Source of the DNA: Trissonchulus latispiculum
Lineage: Eukaryota; Nematoda; Enoplea; Enoplida; Ironidae
Length of the DNA stretch: 64,000 nucleotides
Assembly (NCBI GenBank): GCA_030248195.1
Contig: JASAND010015582.1
Location: 1-64,000 of the forward strand
Direction: 5' to 3'
The position numbers and the translations under genes were made by a program. The notes under the pieces were generated by a model, which did not search any database, had not been told where the DNA came from, and saw only the letters and a program-made list of their open reading frames with translations. Positions 23,409 through 34,847 of the stretch are shown here, one piece after another. Every line of letters starts with the position of its first letter. Position 1 is the first letter of the stretch.

Positions 23409-23890
23409 GTTTTTGCAAAAAAACTGCGAAATTCCGCACTTTTTTTGAAAATTCCGCAACTTTTTTTCGGAGCTCTGCGTAAAATTCCGCAAAAATTTTT
23501 GGCCTTGAGCAGAAATTTTGAAATTTTCAGTTGTCTCAGATGAAAATTGAACGTGTTTCAGATATATACTTTTTGAAGAAAATTTCCAAAAAATTTTCGA
23601 GCCTTCGGTGCGTATGTTTCAATATACGTAGACACACCTTTCAGAGTCTTAGCCGACTTAGAATGCTTGGTGACAGCTATGCAATAAAATTCTTTTAGTG
23701 TTGAAAAATTTGCCAAACCGCAATTTTAAACAATTTTAGCCTTTTAGCAGTTTGCTTATATTTTAGGATTTTACTGACTGCCGAAACTAAACTTTTGAGA
23801 ATTCCCACTAAGGATTTTCTTCGGTTTTACAAAATTTTCTTAGCTTCTGGGGGCTCCGCCCCAGAACCCCCGCCTCTCTCTTCATTATTA
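23409..23890. repeat. Dispersed repeat with GGGGGCTCCGCCCC hairpin
   Basis: The left part (AAAACTGCGAAATTCCGCAC, GGAGCTCTGCGTAAA) reappears inverted at 36440-36545. The right part (AATTGTTTAAAATTGCGGTTTGGC read on the minus strand, then the CTTCTGGGGGCTCCGCCCC hairpin) matches 34850-34990 and 45160-45300. It belongs to a family present at least four times in the window. Confidence 0.7.
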
Positions 23891-24645
23891 AGTTTATATA
23901 CTTGTAAAAACACACTTACGCATACTTCGACTTTCGAAAAATAGTTATAACTTGGTTAATACTACGTATGCTTTAAATGTTAAAAATGTGTTTAAATACT
24001 CCCAAATTACTAAAATTCATTAGTTATTTTTAAAAAAACTAAAAAATAAGAATGTCGCAAATTCTGGAGGACTGTGTAAAAGTTCGCAAAAAGTTTCGAC
24101 GAAAAAACACAGCATCTCACTTTAAGTATTTCGAAAAGTTTCAGAAACAACATCCAAAATTATCTATCATACATATTATACAAGAGACATTAGTGCACAC
24201 AACAGCAATGATCACACCATGCACACTGAGAATGTGCGTGCACCCATTATTTTGGATTCAGTAGAAAAATAAAAAATATTATCCATGGGAGGGAAAGGCG
24301 GGGGGCAGTGGGGGCCAGAACTCGAAATAGAAGTAAAGGAAAGTTGCACCCGCTGAAATAGCATAAAATAGGACATTTACAATAAGTAAATGGAATAATA
24401 TTAAATCGAAACCAGTTAAGCATTTGTGCCGTCACCCATCTTCACTTGGGTAAAAATAAAATTTCGGGAATAATTTGCGAATTCAAAAAAGACGCTATAT
24501 ACTTGAACTAGAAAAAATGTATTAGACAAAATCTTTAAGTCAATAGTACGAAAAGCGTGAAACCATCTTAGGCCCGTCCCCTTTGGTTAGTAGTAGGGTT
24601 GTCTTCTCCATCTGGCTAAACGACACACTACGCACGTAATCATAC

Positions 24646-24837
24646 CGAGGTGAAAGTGCTAAAGAAGCAAGCTGCAACTGAGAGCCACCGTTTCTGTCCA
24701 TGCCAGGAACATTGCCCGCATCCGCCACCGAATGCTGCAACTTCTGGGCCTGTTGATGTCGAGCCTTACGTAGGACTCTCTCAGCCAACAGGTAGTACGT
24801 TGCCGTGATGTAGGAGTATTCATCGCGCTCTAGGGCC
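24646..24837 (-). CDS. SNRK: SNRK, exon with the second half of the UBA domain
   Basis: The acceptor TTTCAG/G opens phase 2 and the donor CG/GTATGA closes phase 2, giving 192 nt. The peptide starts ALERDEYSYITATYYLLAER, aligning residue by residue with vertebrate SNRK (ALETNRYNHITATYFLLAER), the C-terminal helix of its UBA domain. A short linker follows (KARHQQAQKLQ...LASLALSPR). The frame stays open past the chosen donor; GTATGA is preferred because only a phase-2 end joins correctly to the next exon (T/GGT CAA). Only 79 bp separate this exon from the upstream 405-nt exon; that intron starts GTAAGA and has an in-frame stop. Confidence 0.93.
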
Positions 24838-24916
24838 CTGAAATGAATCAAAAACTCACACTTGAACGAAACAAACAGCAACAAAATAGACACATCTGCA
24901 CCAGACTAAGTCTTAC

Positions 24917-25321
24917 CTAACAACAGTAGCAGTGTTGGCACCAATCGAAGACAATGGCACATTCTTCAACTGAGCAGCAGACGGAGAATCCAGTGAGACG
25001 CCGCCGAAGCGCCCGAAGTTTCTGGAAGCGTCCGTCGGTTCGACTGGTTTCAGCTCAGCTGCCAAGGCCGATTCCAGTTCCGGCTCATCTGGTATGACAC
25101 TGAGCGGGCCCAGAGACGGGCTGGCAGAGCCCGGGCGAAGAAGCCCTGGAGAGGGACAAAGTCCAGGCCCATCCGGCGCTGTGGAAGAGGTGGAGGCGGA
25201 TGGAAGCGAATGTGGATGTGGATGTTTCCGAAAAAAATTTGGCGACTTTGACGAGGGAGCGGGAGAGCTGATGCGATAGGCCTGATTGGCAGCGGGCGTA
25301 TTCTTACGCTTCGGTGTCCGT
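24917..25321 (-). CDS. SNRK: SNRK, 405-nt in-frame exon splitting the UBA domain (candidate cassette exon)
   Basis: The acceptor GTTCCAG/A and donor AG/GTAAGA are both phase 2, giving exactly 135 codons. The peptide begins RTPKRKNTPAANQAYRISS and is Ser/Pro-rich, then has an acidic patch (IPDEPELESALAAELKPVEP) and ends PLSSIGANTATVVR. No domain is recognised. It lies between the exon ending SEDVMR and the exon starting ALERDEY. In vertebrate SNRK those two segments are contiguous inside the UBA domain, so inclusion inserts 135 residues into that fold. Skipping gives SEDVMR-ALERDEY in frame, with the junction codon CG/G still Arg. It could be constitutive in this lineage; transcripts would decide. 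Confidence 0.85.
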
Positions 25322-26034
25322 CTGGAACGATCTAGACTTTTAATCCATACCCAAAACATTTGGCATAAATCTAATAAGTACTTAAGTATATGATACAGTA
25401 GGAAGAAACTGTTCGCAGATTTGTTTGTATTAGTTAGCAAATCCAACAGTTAGCTTCTGTACGGCAAACTAGAACTAGAAAGCCAGCTAGACAACGAGAA
25501 ATACAATGTCTGGAACGAAAAAGAAGCAGAAGTAGTGTAACTATAAATGAAAGTCCAAGCAAAGGATTATGCACAATTAGAAAAAATGCTTAACATAAAT
25601 CGTATAATATACGACACGTATACTGCCTAATATATACTACCCTTTACTCAACAAGATAAAGTGGGAAAACGAGGATACGAGAGGAGAAAAATCTTCAGTT
25701 ACATAGAAACGGAAAATCCATTTGTTTCGTACGAACATAATTGTCTGAAACCTTTTACGTATCAGGTAGATGGATATGAAATAGGATAATGAAAAGACAA
25801 GGACAAAGTTCGAAAGAATAATGTACGTTATATATAGTTGTGAAAGTCAGAATAACACATGAGATTGAGCAGAGGTGATCTATTACCTTAAATTAAATTA
25901 TATAGCCAATATATTATTTAAGAGTTTTCAGTTATATAGATGTCTGTTGAATTAAGTAACAAACCCAATATATTTAATTCAAAGGAACCTTATAGACAGT
26001 TAGCTACGTACGAAACCGGAAACCGAATGTGCCA
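25322..26034. other. Start of the 35-kb SNRK intron (acceptor side)
   Basis: AT-rich anonymous sequence next to the 405-nt exon. No element was recognised before the tRNA-like fragment. Confidence 0.5.
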
Positions 26035-26112
26035 TCGCACGTTGACAGTACCCCAAGCGGGAATCGAACCGACTACGTTTGGTTTACTAGAGCTAGACCA
26101 ACGCTTTACCAC
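26035..26112 (-). repeat. tRNA-like (SINE head) fragment
   Basis: On the minus strand it reads GTGGTAAAGCGTTGG...GTCGGTTCGATTCCCGCTTG. GGTTCGATTCC matches a tRNA B box / T-arm. The acceptor stem does not pair cleanly, so this is read as a degenerate tRNA pseudogene or SINE head, not a working tRNA. Confidence 0.5.
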
Positions 26113-26149
26113 AAATTGCGAAATTCGAACACAATCAAACCAAGCTTAA

Positions 26150-27298
26150 GGGGGTCCACCATGAAAAATTTTATGGTCACGGATTTCGCTCATTTTCACA
26201 CAAAATTTTGTCACATATGTCCTGCATATCGAGTTTAAATTTCGAGTAGTTTCGTTCAGTACTTAAAAGTAACCGGCTATTAATTGCATGCAATTTGAAA
26301 CCAGGTGAAATTATCTGATGCAAATAAAGAACTTAGGGCAGCCTTTAATGGGAAAACTTTTCTTTATGACTTTATTTAGTGATTTTAGGGAGTAGCACCG
26401 GCGCTAGAAAGCCTTGACCACGAATATCATTTAACGGCCGATAACTTGAATTTGGTGCATGTGTGGGCAATGGTCCAAGAAGAAAAAATGTTCCCGACAA
26501 TGAGAGCTTTCGATTGATATAAAATTTAACATATTTCGAAAAATTTGAAAAATCGCTGTTTTCGAGGATATGGTTGTCAGACCCACATATTTGACCCCAG
26601 TGACCAACTGGGTGTACTATACTGCACCGTTTGTGCCGAAACTTGACCTAAAACCATCAATAATGGTGCGCAAATAGATAGTCTAACTTTTATAGGCCTG
26701 TGTTGCAATAGCTCTACGTTATCTGCCGAAAAACGAAAATTTCCGAAATTTTGCTAAAAATTGAGATTTCTGCGCCAGAGATATCGCGAAATCGGGCAGA
26801 GCTAACCAGGATCAATTGGTATCGTTCGAAATGTCTTGTCATAAGCTGTGATTTGTAGGAAGTAGAATTTTTAATTGGGCCTTACAGCTTTCAGAATATT
26901 TCATCAAAGTCGCTGACCTCCAATTTTAACATTGCAAAACAGTCAAATTTTGCTGTTCGCAAACTTAAAAAATTAATTAACAATTTTTGAAGGCCTAAAT
27001 TAAAATTCTGCTTCCTACAAATCACCCTTCGACATCGTATTTATGATATAAGATGGACGTTGAAGTGCTCCGTTTTGTCGTTGGCGAGATTTCTCTGGCG
27101 CACGGAAAAATCACCACTTTTTCCGTTTCCTATGTTTAACACATACTGACATCAACTTTGAAGTGAAATTACTCGCTAACCATAAGAGATCCGACCTTCG
27201 TTTCAAAAACTCGTTGAAATATACCAATCGGACAACAAAATAAGTGAAAATGAGCAAAATCGGAGATGGTAGAAAAATCAGCCAAAAATAGACCCCCC
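26150..27298. mobile_element. Element with GGGGGTCC termini, copy A
   Basis: It begins GGGGGTCCACCATGAAAAAT with GGATTTCGCTCATTTTCACA and ends inverted (AAAATGAGCAAAATCGGAGA...AGACCCCCC). TTAA lies on both sides (26146-26149 and 27299-27302), which would fit piggyBac, but the second copy (59188-60415) is not flanked by TTAA. No open frame of note. It lies about 830 bp from the acceptor of the 405-nt exon. Confidence 0.75.
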
Positions 27299-27419
27299 TT
27301 AAGCCTACATTCGAACACGGTTCAGTCTTTATTCTTAAGTTAGGCTTAAATAAATCTAAACGTAGACCTAAAATTTAAGTTCAGCCTTTGAATTGGAAAT
27401 AAAAAGGTAGACTTCTGCT

Positions 27420-27749
27420 TGTCTTACTTCTAGACCAAAATTTATTGGGGGGGGGGCTCGAAGTACTCGAAGAAGCCCCCCTCCCTCCCCCACGATCGGG
27501 GAAACGTATTTTTACAAACGTTTTACAAGTATTTAGAATTTTTGTAAAAACTCATAAAAATTACTAAAAACTAATTCTAGGTGTTTTTTAAGCTAAAATA
27601 GCGAAAACATCGTTAGAAATTCGGCAAAGTCGGCAAGATTTTAGAAAATTTAAGGGCAAAAAGGGTATAATTTGGCAATCTTTCAGCTCACGGGGGAGGT
27701 TGAAATTTATGGGGGCGGGACCGCTCCCGCCCCAGTAGAAGTAAGCCAG
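27420..27749. mobile_element. G-rich hAT-like MITE (CTGGCTTACTTCTA family)
   Basis: The ends are TGTCTTACTTCTAGACC and, inverted, CCCCAGTAGAAGTAAGCCAG. Perfect 8-bp duplications CTTCTGCT lie at 27412-27419 and 27750-27757. The interior carries a G10 run, C runs and a CGGCAAAGTCGG hairpin. It is related to 21753-22121 and to 18121-18712. Confidence 0.82.
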
Positions 27750-27757
27750 CTTCTGCT

Positions 27758-29441
27758 ATCGTACAGCTGTTCCTTAACGTATTATGGTACAGTCTTGTGT
27801 AAACAGCAATTTTCACTAATGAACTTAGTACTGAATCCTGGAGGTGATGTCGATTTTCTCCTTTCCTGCTTTTGTCATTCATTAAGAGTTCGAGTTCTGT
27901 CTGCCGCATCTTTGGTCAAAATTCTCGAATTAATTTTAGGGCTCACCTGAGTTCATGTACGTATATATTATAGTGCAGAATAGCCACTACTTGCATCATT
28001 GCCAACAACTTTTGATTATTTAATTTATGTGTTCTGATAAAAACAGGCTTCCTTTCGTGGTTAAGAGTTATTGATCGATAGGCAAAGATCTAGCCTGTCG
28101 CAAATGCGGGGGAAACAGAGGTAGGAAATGCTAATCTTGTCACCACTCCCTCACGCCAAATGCAAAAAGAGCGTAGGCTACATTATTTAACACTAAGATT
28201 GAGCTATACAATATCAGACTTTAGTTATTAAAAATTCACAAAAGCAGTCCGCCTCTTAAGAACTTGTTTTGGTAGGGGACAGGCAGATAAAAACCTAGCC
28301 GAAGTATCGCGTTGCAAACCAATCTTTTAAATTATGAGAGAAACAGGAACGAAATCTCTGAGGTTTCTGTTTCTATAAAAACCTCCTCTCCTTACGCGTA
28401 AAATTTATCCCGTTGTCGGTAATAGCAGCATCTGCCAAAGAACACAATCCCATAAGAATCCAGTTAAAGGAATTCAACGAGGTTAGCACAATTATACGAA
28501 ACCATAAAACACGAAACCATAAAATTTTGTAAGCAAACGTAAACAGGAAAACTACTTTAGTAGCGAGCATCCAAACTGTGCTCCTTGTTGGCATATCTCA
28601 GCAGAGGTTGCCGTCTTTAACAGAACAAAACTGAAATCGCCTGGCCTCTTCTCAAAAACCACCCTACGTCTCGTTGGAGGAGAGTCCTATTTCTTTCTCG
28701 CCCAAAAGCCAAGACTTCGCCAGTCTTGGTTTCGGTCTCGGAACCCTGGTCTCGGTCTCGCTGAAATTTTGGTCTCGCCCATCCCTCACGTTTCTGCCCG
28801 GCAAATAGGCGAATCGAGTGTCGACGATCACTTCTTTAGCTCAAGTCATTCATCAGTAGCTCGTTGAAAACTAGTATCACTATCGTATGAAGATACCGGA
28901 GGACTGCTGTGGGCACACATCTGGCATAGAACTAGATCTAGTACCTAGCTATATATATACAATCTCAGTTTAAATCTTGGCTAAATATTTGTGAATCTTT
29001 AAATGTACCTGCCGAGGCAAGACAAAGATATCTCTTCTCCAGTAGCACAGGGTCCTTTAACTGCATATATACTTATAATCAAGTTTGGTGGCTTGTTGTT
29101 GTTTATAGTGCAAAAACTGCGGAAACGAAAAAAGGAACTTGATCAAGCAGTGTAGGTAGCTGAATAGATAATGTAGACAGAAATAGAAATAAAATACATC
29201 CTATGATCCAAAAGAAAGAAATACGAGAAAGGGAAAGGGAGGGGGAAACTGAAGGTCGGTAAATAGACTGTTCGCAATTAGATAAATTGAGTTTTTACTG
29301 TAGTCCTACTATTCAAAAGAATAAATATTGACACCTCCGAGACTGGTTCCAATGGATTCCAATGGCTCTGTCAGTGATACACCTATCTGCCTGTGGAACG
29401 GAACGGAAAAGAGTAAAAAAGACCGGCCTTAACATAGTCAG
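27758..29441. other. SNRK intron segment, mostly anonymous
   Basis: No gene. At 28661-28795 there is one end of another hAT-like family (reiterated GGTCTCGGTCTCG, then GGTCTCGCCCATCCCTCA, whose inverse TGAGGGATGGGCGAGACC has a hAT-like form); the partner end was not found. Confidence 0.5.
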
Positions 29442-29445
29442 GTAT

Positions 29446-29524
<79 letters not shown>

Positions 29525-29542
29525 ATATATATATATATATAT
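29442..29542. repeat. TA microsatellite
   Basis: About 100 bases of near-pure TA dinucleotide repeat abut the element at 29543. Confidence 0.97.
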
Positions 29543-30243
29543 ACAAGAATAAAAATGCTCCGGTGGAGCATGAAAAATGCAATATGGGTGACACTGGGTT
29601 TTAAGCGGACAGAGGACTAGGTTTTAAAACGTTAATATGGGAGGGGCAGGTTGTAAATGCCAGGAGGACTAGGTTAAAAGCGCACTAATATGGACCAGCT
29701 TCGCTGAACAACCCATATTCGCGAAAACTGTCCAGAGTTTCTATCGGCAGCTGCTTGCTATATATTGCTATTGGCAGTTCTTCGGAAAATTGTACGATTT
29801 GTCAGCATGGCCTGCAAGCATGTGGTCGTGCTCCTTATTATACAACTTAATAATACACGTACATAACGTCAACTGCTTTTCGCATCAACTTAACACAAGA
29901 TTCTGCGCTGACAGTGCAGAAAAAACACCTTGAACACCTTTCTATCAGAACTGCATTGTTTATTTGGAATAAGCTTTAATATTTCAAAATCGTCCCGCTT
30001 GCTTTGAAAGCTGAAGAATGTAGATATTACTCGTATGCCATGTGGAGTGGAGCATGAGTGACCGCGAATATGGGTTGTTCAGCGAAGCTGGTCCATATTA
30101 GTGCGCTTTTAACCTAGTCCTCCTGGCATTTACAACCTGCCCCTCCCATATTAACGTTTTAAAACCTAGTCCTCTGTCCGCTTAAAACCCAGTGTCACCC
30201 ATATTGCATTTTTCATGCTCCACCGGAGCATTTTTATTCTTGT
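29543..30243. mobile_element. 701-bp element with apparently identical 181-bp terminal inverted repeats
   Basis: The ends are ACAAGAATAAAAATGCTCC and its inverse. I compared the two arms (29543-29723 and 30063-30243) by eye and found no mismatch. Each arm starts with a small hairpin ATGCTCCGGTGGAGCAT. The 339-bp core is non-coding. The left end abuts the TA microsatellite, and the right flank is not TA-rich. Related ends (ACAAGTAACAAAAATGCTCC) begin each unit of the array at 51025. Confidence 0.92.
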
Positions 30244-31559
30244 CCTATTTCATTTTTAAGGTTCTCAGTAAAAAGCAAAAACGTTAAAGCTGTGTGAAAT
30301 AAACTTTAAAAATTCCGCCAATCATTAATCGTCAACCGAAAGTACAGAACAAAGAAGCTTGAAAAGTTCCAAGTTCTTCCTTTTTCTCTATTTTGACAGA
30401 AATCCAACATCCAGTACCCATGGCTGCAATAGTTTTAGTTACTGTATTTAGCATATAGCACTTTAGCACATATAGCTAGTTATAGGCCGTGCTGTACTTC
30501 AGCAGCACTCTACTGCAGCGCAACCACATAGTAACATCATAATAAGTATACAAAACGTATCTATAGTAGTTTGTCATGTCCTAAACTATCTGTATGCCGA
30601 ATTTCAAATACCAGTGACGAATGAATAACTTGTTATCGACAGTGCTGTGTTTGAGACAGCACATACAGCACGGTGGAAGTTAGAGAGTGCACCAACTAAC
30701 ATAGCTACAGTTCCCTCTTACTACAGACATAATTTTCACCAAGTTTCATATGTTTAGCCGTTTACAGTAAGTCTACAGACAGCGTGCTATGGTTGCTGCA
30801 TAATAGTACAGCACGATAGCAGCACCGCACAGAGCTGCGACTATGCTCATCGTGTTCAGCGACCCCGATAACCCTTATATGCGTCCCACTATATGGCCCA
30901 AAACAGCATATTTAGGCCTATTTTTGACTATTTTCTGTGGAGTTGGGACTTTTCCGAAAATGGCCATTTGGACCGACTTCCTTTGGGCCGGCCGCCTGAA
31001 CGGTCCAGGACCTAAATCAAAAATCGGCCAACGTTATGCACTAGTATCCCCTCCGTACTTGTTCATGCAACAAACCGCGTGTCTCTAGCTTGTTCCCTGA
31101 GCCCTGTGGGCGTGACACAAAATGGCCGTTTTTTGGCCAAAAACGCCGTCAGGCCACTTTTGGCCGGCCGGCCAGGTGGCATGCCGGGCCGGGCAGCGAA
31201 AAAATATAGCGCGGGGCACATGGGACCATATCGGCATTCAGAAAATATAAACCTTTCCGGCTGAAAATGCTCACATCTTTCAAACACCTCTGCACAAAAT
31301 AGCCCTTTTCCAAGCGTGACTAACACAGAAAAAAAAACAAACGGACCTAACTTGTCCGGAAGCGAAAATTTTCAAAGTTGAAAATTTTGACCAAAACTTT
31401 TTTGGAACTTGTTGTACTCGTCGTGTAGATTCCAACGATACCAAACTTGCCGAGTTTCGTTCAGTATTGAGCTGGCACGGTGCTCGACCGAGTCTCATAG
31501 GGCCGCGCAGCGCCTTTTACACCCATATTATAGGGGGTCGCTCTCGCGCCCCCCTATAA
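30244..31559. other. SNRK intron segment with a dispersed repeat
   Basis: From about 30830 (ATGCTCATCGTGTTCAGCGA) the sequence is similar to 42868-43030 (ATGCTCATCGTTTTTAGCGA, then TTTTTGACTATTTT). It ends near 31555 in an inverted pair around TATAGGGGGTCGCTCTCGCG, like the palindrome that closes the 51-59 kb units. It is a non-coding repeat family member; no gene. Confidence 0.55.
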
Positions 31560-31685
31560 TATATATGTTAACATAATCAGAATGTACTCCCTGAAAAACC
31601 CATGTAGCAGTTTGCAGTTTGTAGCATATATATATGTTAACATAATCAGAATGTACTCCCTGTAAGACCCATGTAGCAGTTTGCC
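31560..31685. repeat. Two-copy tandem repeat of about 65 bp
   Basis: ATATATGTTAACATAATCAG, AATGTACTCCCTG and CCCATGTAGCAGTTTGC occur twice in succession with minor changes. Confidence 0.88.
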
Positions 31686-33387
31686 GTAGCTTAAACCTTA
31701 AAGTCAAGTGTAGAATTAAAGCTAACTGGCTAGAAAGTGCTTCACAATTCTACTTAAAAAGCTTACAGCAATACGTATATACGGTAACAACTTAATTATA
31801 GTACTATGCTATAAGATGCACTTGCCCGCCGCATTCGGTGGCAGGGTACCACCTTGACCCAACATTTCTGGTTGTTGAAATGGACACTTTTGAAGATTTG
31901 AAGAAATTCTGATGCCAGTAATGTAAAACTCATATATAATTATTGTACTTTTATAAAATGCAAATCCGTGAGAACGCTATCGACCTGTAACAGTTTTCTG
32001 TATACATTTGTGACTTTCAAGATTACTAAGCTTGGAGAACAAAAACGTTTGTATAGATTTACAAAATTTTACGGAAACGTGGCCTGACCCCACTGTGCTA
32101 TATATATTAATGGATCACCTTGTTTTTGGCGATTTCACGTTCCCGTATACGTATTTCAACCCAACTCAACATTTCCAAAATTTTCAAACGAACTAAGTAA
32201 ATGCGCTTATTACTAAACTAGTAGAAAGACGACACACAAAAGCTAAAAGAATTGAATGGAATGTTGAGTTGTTGAGTATGGAAGATAGTACTATCATCTT
32301 CACTTCACGGGGTTTGTATTGGAAGAGAACCATGAAACATGACACAATAACTTAGCAGCTGGGTAGGCTCTGATTTTGCCTATTCCCGGTAGACATAAAC
32401 AGAAAAGGAACCGAACGAAGAACTCATGAAAAAAATTAACAGGGCTTTTGAACAAGTTCATCCACATATATGCGCATACTCGCAACACATACACATAGCA
32501 CGCACATCTGCACCCTCTCCCCAAAAGGGACTAAAAAATGGAAAAAAAGGAGAAAATAGGAAAAACCTAGAAATGAAGTAATACTGGCGGCTGTAACCGA
32601 AAACTGAGTGAAAAAGGATGAGCAGAAGGATAACAGACTACCTACACTTATAATAACCACCTTGACATGTATAATTATTTTCCACACCTTACTTAGCAAA
32701 GCTCAACTCCTAGTGACTTTTTCTGGAGATTGGAATCTTGTTGCTACCACTCCAAACAGTTCAAAGGGCAACATTGGCAACAGGGCAACATTCAAAATTG
32801 AGAAAGGGGCGAATGTTTTACAAGAAAATACGCCAAAAATTGTGTTGTGTCAATAGCATCCACTGAAAAAGTACAGAGACCAACCTCCGTCTCCCCAAAT
32901 TTATTAATAAAAACAAAACTCAGTTTAACATTAACAACTTCCACATCCTTCTGTAAATAATGTCATGTTCTTGTTCGAACGGCAGATCATGGGTGTGCAG
33001 CATACGGTTGGGAATTAAATGGGCCAGGGTTTTTTTTGAAAATCGGGACTGTGTCAAACTTGTGTCCAGCTAATTTTATTTGTGTCCAGCTAAGAAAAGT
33101 TGTGTCCAGAAACAAAATTTCGCGCAGCGTTAATATAATGTATTATATAATTATATAATATATAATATATTATATAAGTGGTATTTAACTCGCTATTTTA
33201 GTGTAGGAATAAAATTTGTTATTATGCGAATAAATTATACGTATATAGTTGTCTATTGTTTGCAATTGTCTAGCAATTTGCAAGGGTCACCGATGCCACA
33301 CTTTTCTTGTTGACGTCGCAAGCCACAGGACAAGAATTTTGACAAGAATATAAAATTTAAACGTAGAGATGCGGGGGGTCTGGGGGG
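31686..33387. other. SNRK intron segment, anonymous AT-rich
   Basis: No gene. Near 33050-33110 TGTGTCCAGCTAA/TTGTGTCCAG recurs three times. A TA-rich stretch is at 33135-33175. From 33300 the sequence belongs to the GGGGGCGGAGCCCC hairpin family that hosts the next element. Confidence 0.5.
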
Positions 33388-33395
33388 CGGAGCCC

Positions 33396-34839
33396 CAGAG
33401 TTGGACGCGGGCCGAAATTTGCGACCCACACCCGCCCCGCAGCCCGCACTCAAATTTTCGGCCCGCACAGGACCGGCCCGCGGCCCGCATACAAAATTTT
33501 TGGCCCGCAAAAGCCCGCACTATTTTTAAGATATTCTGAAGTTGTGTATTCAAAGTTGATTGTTTTAGCGAAATAAGTTAAATATCATCATTAAAACAAT
33601 AATATATAAATGTTTTTCAGTCGAAAGATTCTCTGTACTTTTACCAGAAGTGCCTAATCTTCAAAACTTTGGTAGTTTAATTTATTGAATCAACATTTCA
33701 TTCAGGTATTTCTCTGAAGTTAATTGTAAAAATTTCACCATAATTTGCACCTATTTTCGCATTGAAAAACAGCAAGATATCATGTTTGAACGAAAACTAC
33801 AATAATAGTATTTTGTACTTATTGTATTATTAACTTCGAAATTGAAATTCGAAATTTGAAGGCCCAGCCACGTTCTAGATACTGGTAGTTAGTGGCCAGT
33901 GCACCCGTAGTTTTGAACGAATTGTTATAAACTTAGGAATGAAAGATAAAGAAAGTGTCTAGGTTTGGAATCTTAATAAAATTTTCTTCTATTTGCAGAA
34001 ATTTCTTTCTTCCAGTAGCCAAAACCAACTTTTACCATGTCGCACAAAGGCTCACAAAAAGAATTCCAGTTTTAACTGTATATATATATCCCTCGAATCC
34101 ACAATACACAAAAAGGAACATTTATATTGATTTGTGGTTACTGTGTTGGAGGCTGTGCTGTAGGTATTCAAAAAACATTTTACAAATATTTTCGACATAT
34201 AAGCAACACACGTTCTTAGCAAAAACAAAAACTCATAGTTAATTTATTTTACGGTTTCTAAATTCAAAGCTCTCAATCAAACTTTTAAACTTAAGCTTAA
34301 AATTTAATAAGAAAGAAGATGAAAGTCATGTACCACCGAAGATCAGAAAAATTAGGACATTCGGTGCGTTGAACGCACGACATTTTGCGCACTAGGCACA
34401 CGCTCTGACAATACGACGGCACATTGGCAGATCAATGCACAGCCCATGACTTTAAAAGACTACGACCAAAAATTTTTCGGCCATCGCTATCGTCCAAAAG
34501 TTTAGGCCAACAAAACTTTCCCATTTAATATAAAGAAGGCATAATCATCTGTACTCTATGGCTTTTGTGAAGAAGAACACAACTGTATCGCGCCGTAGGC
34601 GCGAACTTTTTTAAGGAAAATCACGGTTTTTACTTAAAATTAGGTGCAATTTCAAAAACTACTTTGTTTCAAAGCTTAAGAGGTGATATTAGCTATGGCT
34701 TATAAACAAACCTAGCTCCAAAAATCGGCCCGCAATAACCCGCGCGGGCCGCTGCGGGTAGTAAATTTCGGCCCGCCCCGGCCCGCCCCGCGGGTACCCG
34801 CCCCGCCCCGCGGGTACCCGCGGCCCGCGTCCAACTCTG
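33396..34839. mobile_element. hAT-like element with GCGGGCC-rich termini
   Basis: The ends are CAGAGTTGGACGCGGGCCG and, inverted, CGGCCCGCGTCCAACTCTG. Perfect 8-bp duplications CGGAGCCC lie at 33388-33395 and 34840-34847. Subterminal regions are built of reiterated GCCCGC/GCGGGCC. It is 1444 bp with no transposase frame. The target is the conserved GGGGGGCGGAGCCCCCC hairpin of an older repeat (compare 23850, 36553). A truncated relative is at 2258-2368. Confidence 0.92.
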
Positions 34840-34847
34840 CGGAGCCC

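Noticed and set aside
24540..24645. Extension of the SNRK exon to the in-frame stop (SVSFSQMEKTT...)
   Set aside because: A phase-2 donor at 24645 joins correctly to the conserved downstream exons; the extension has no SNRK similarity. It could be an alternative end, but nothing supports it.
26146..27302. piggyBac assignment from flanking TTAA
   Set aside because: Only copy A is flanked by TTAA; copy B at 59188-60415 is not, so the match may be chance.
29313..29604. Tyr/Ile-rich open frames over the TA run
   Set aside because: They are a pure product of dinucleotide repeat translation.
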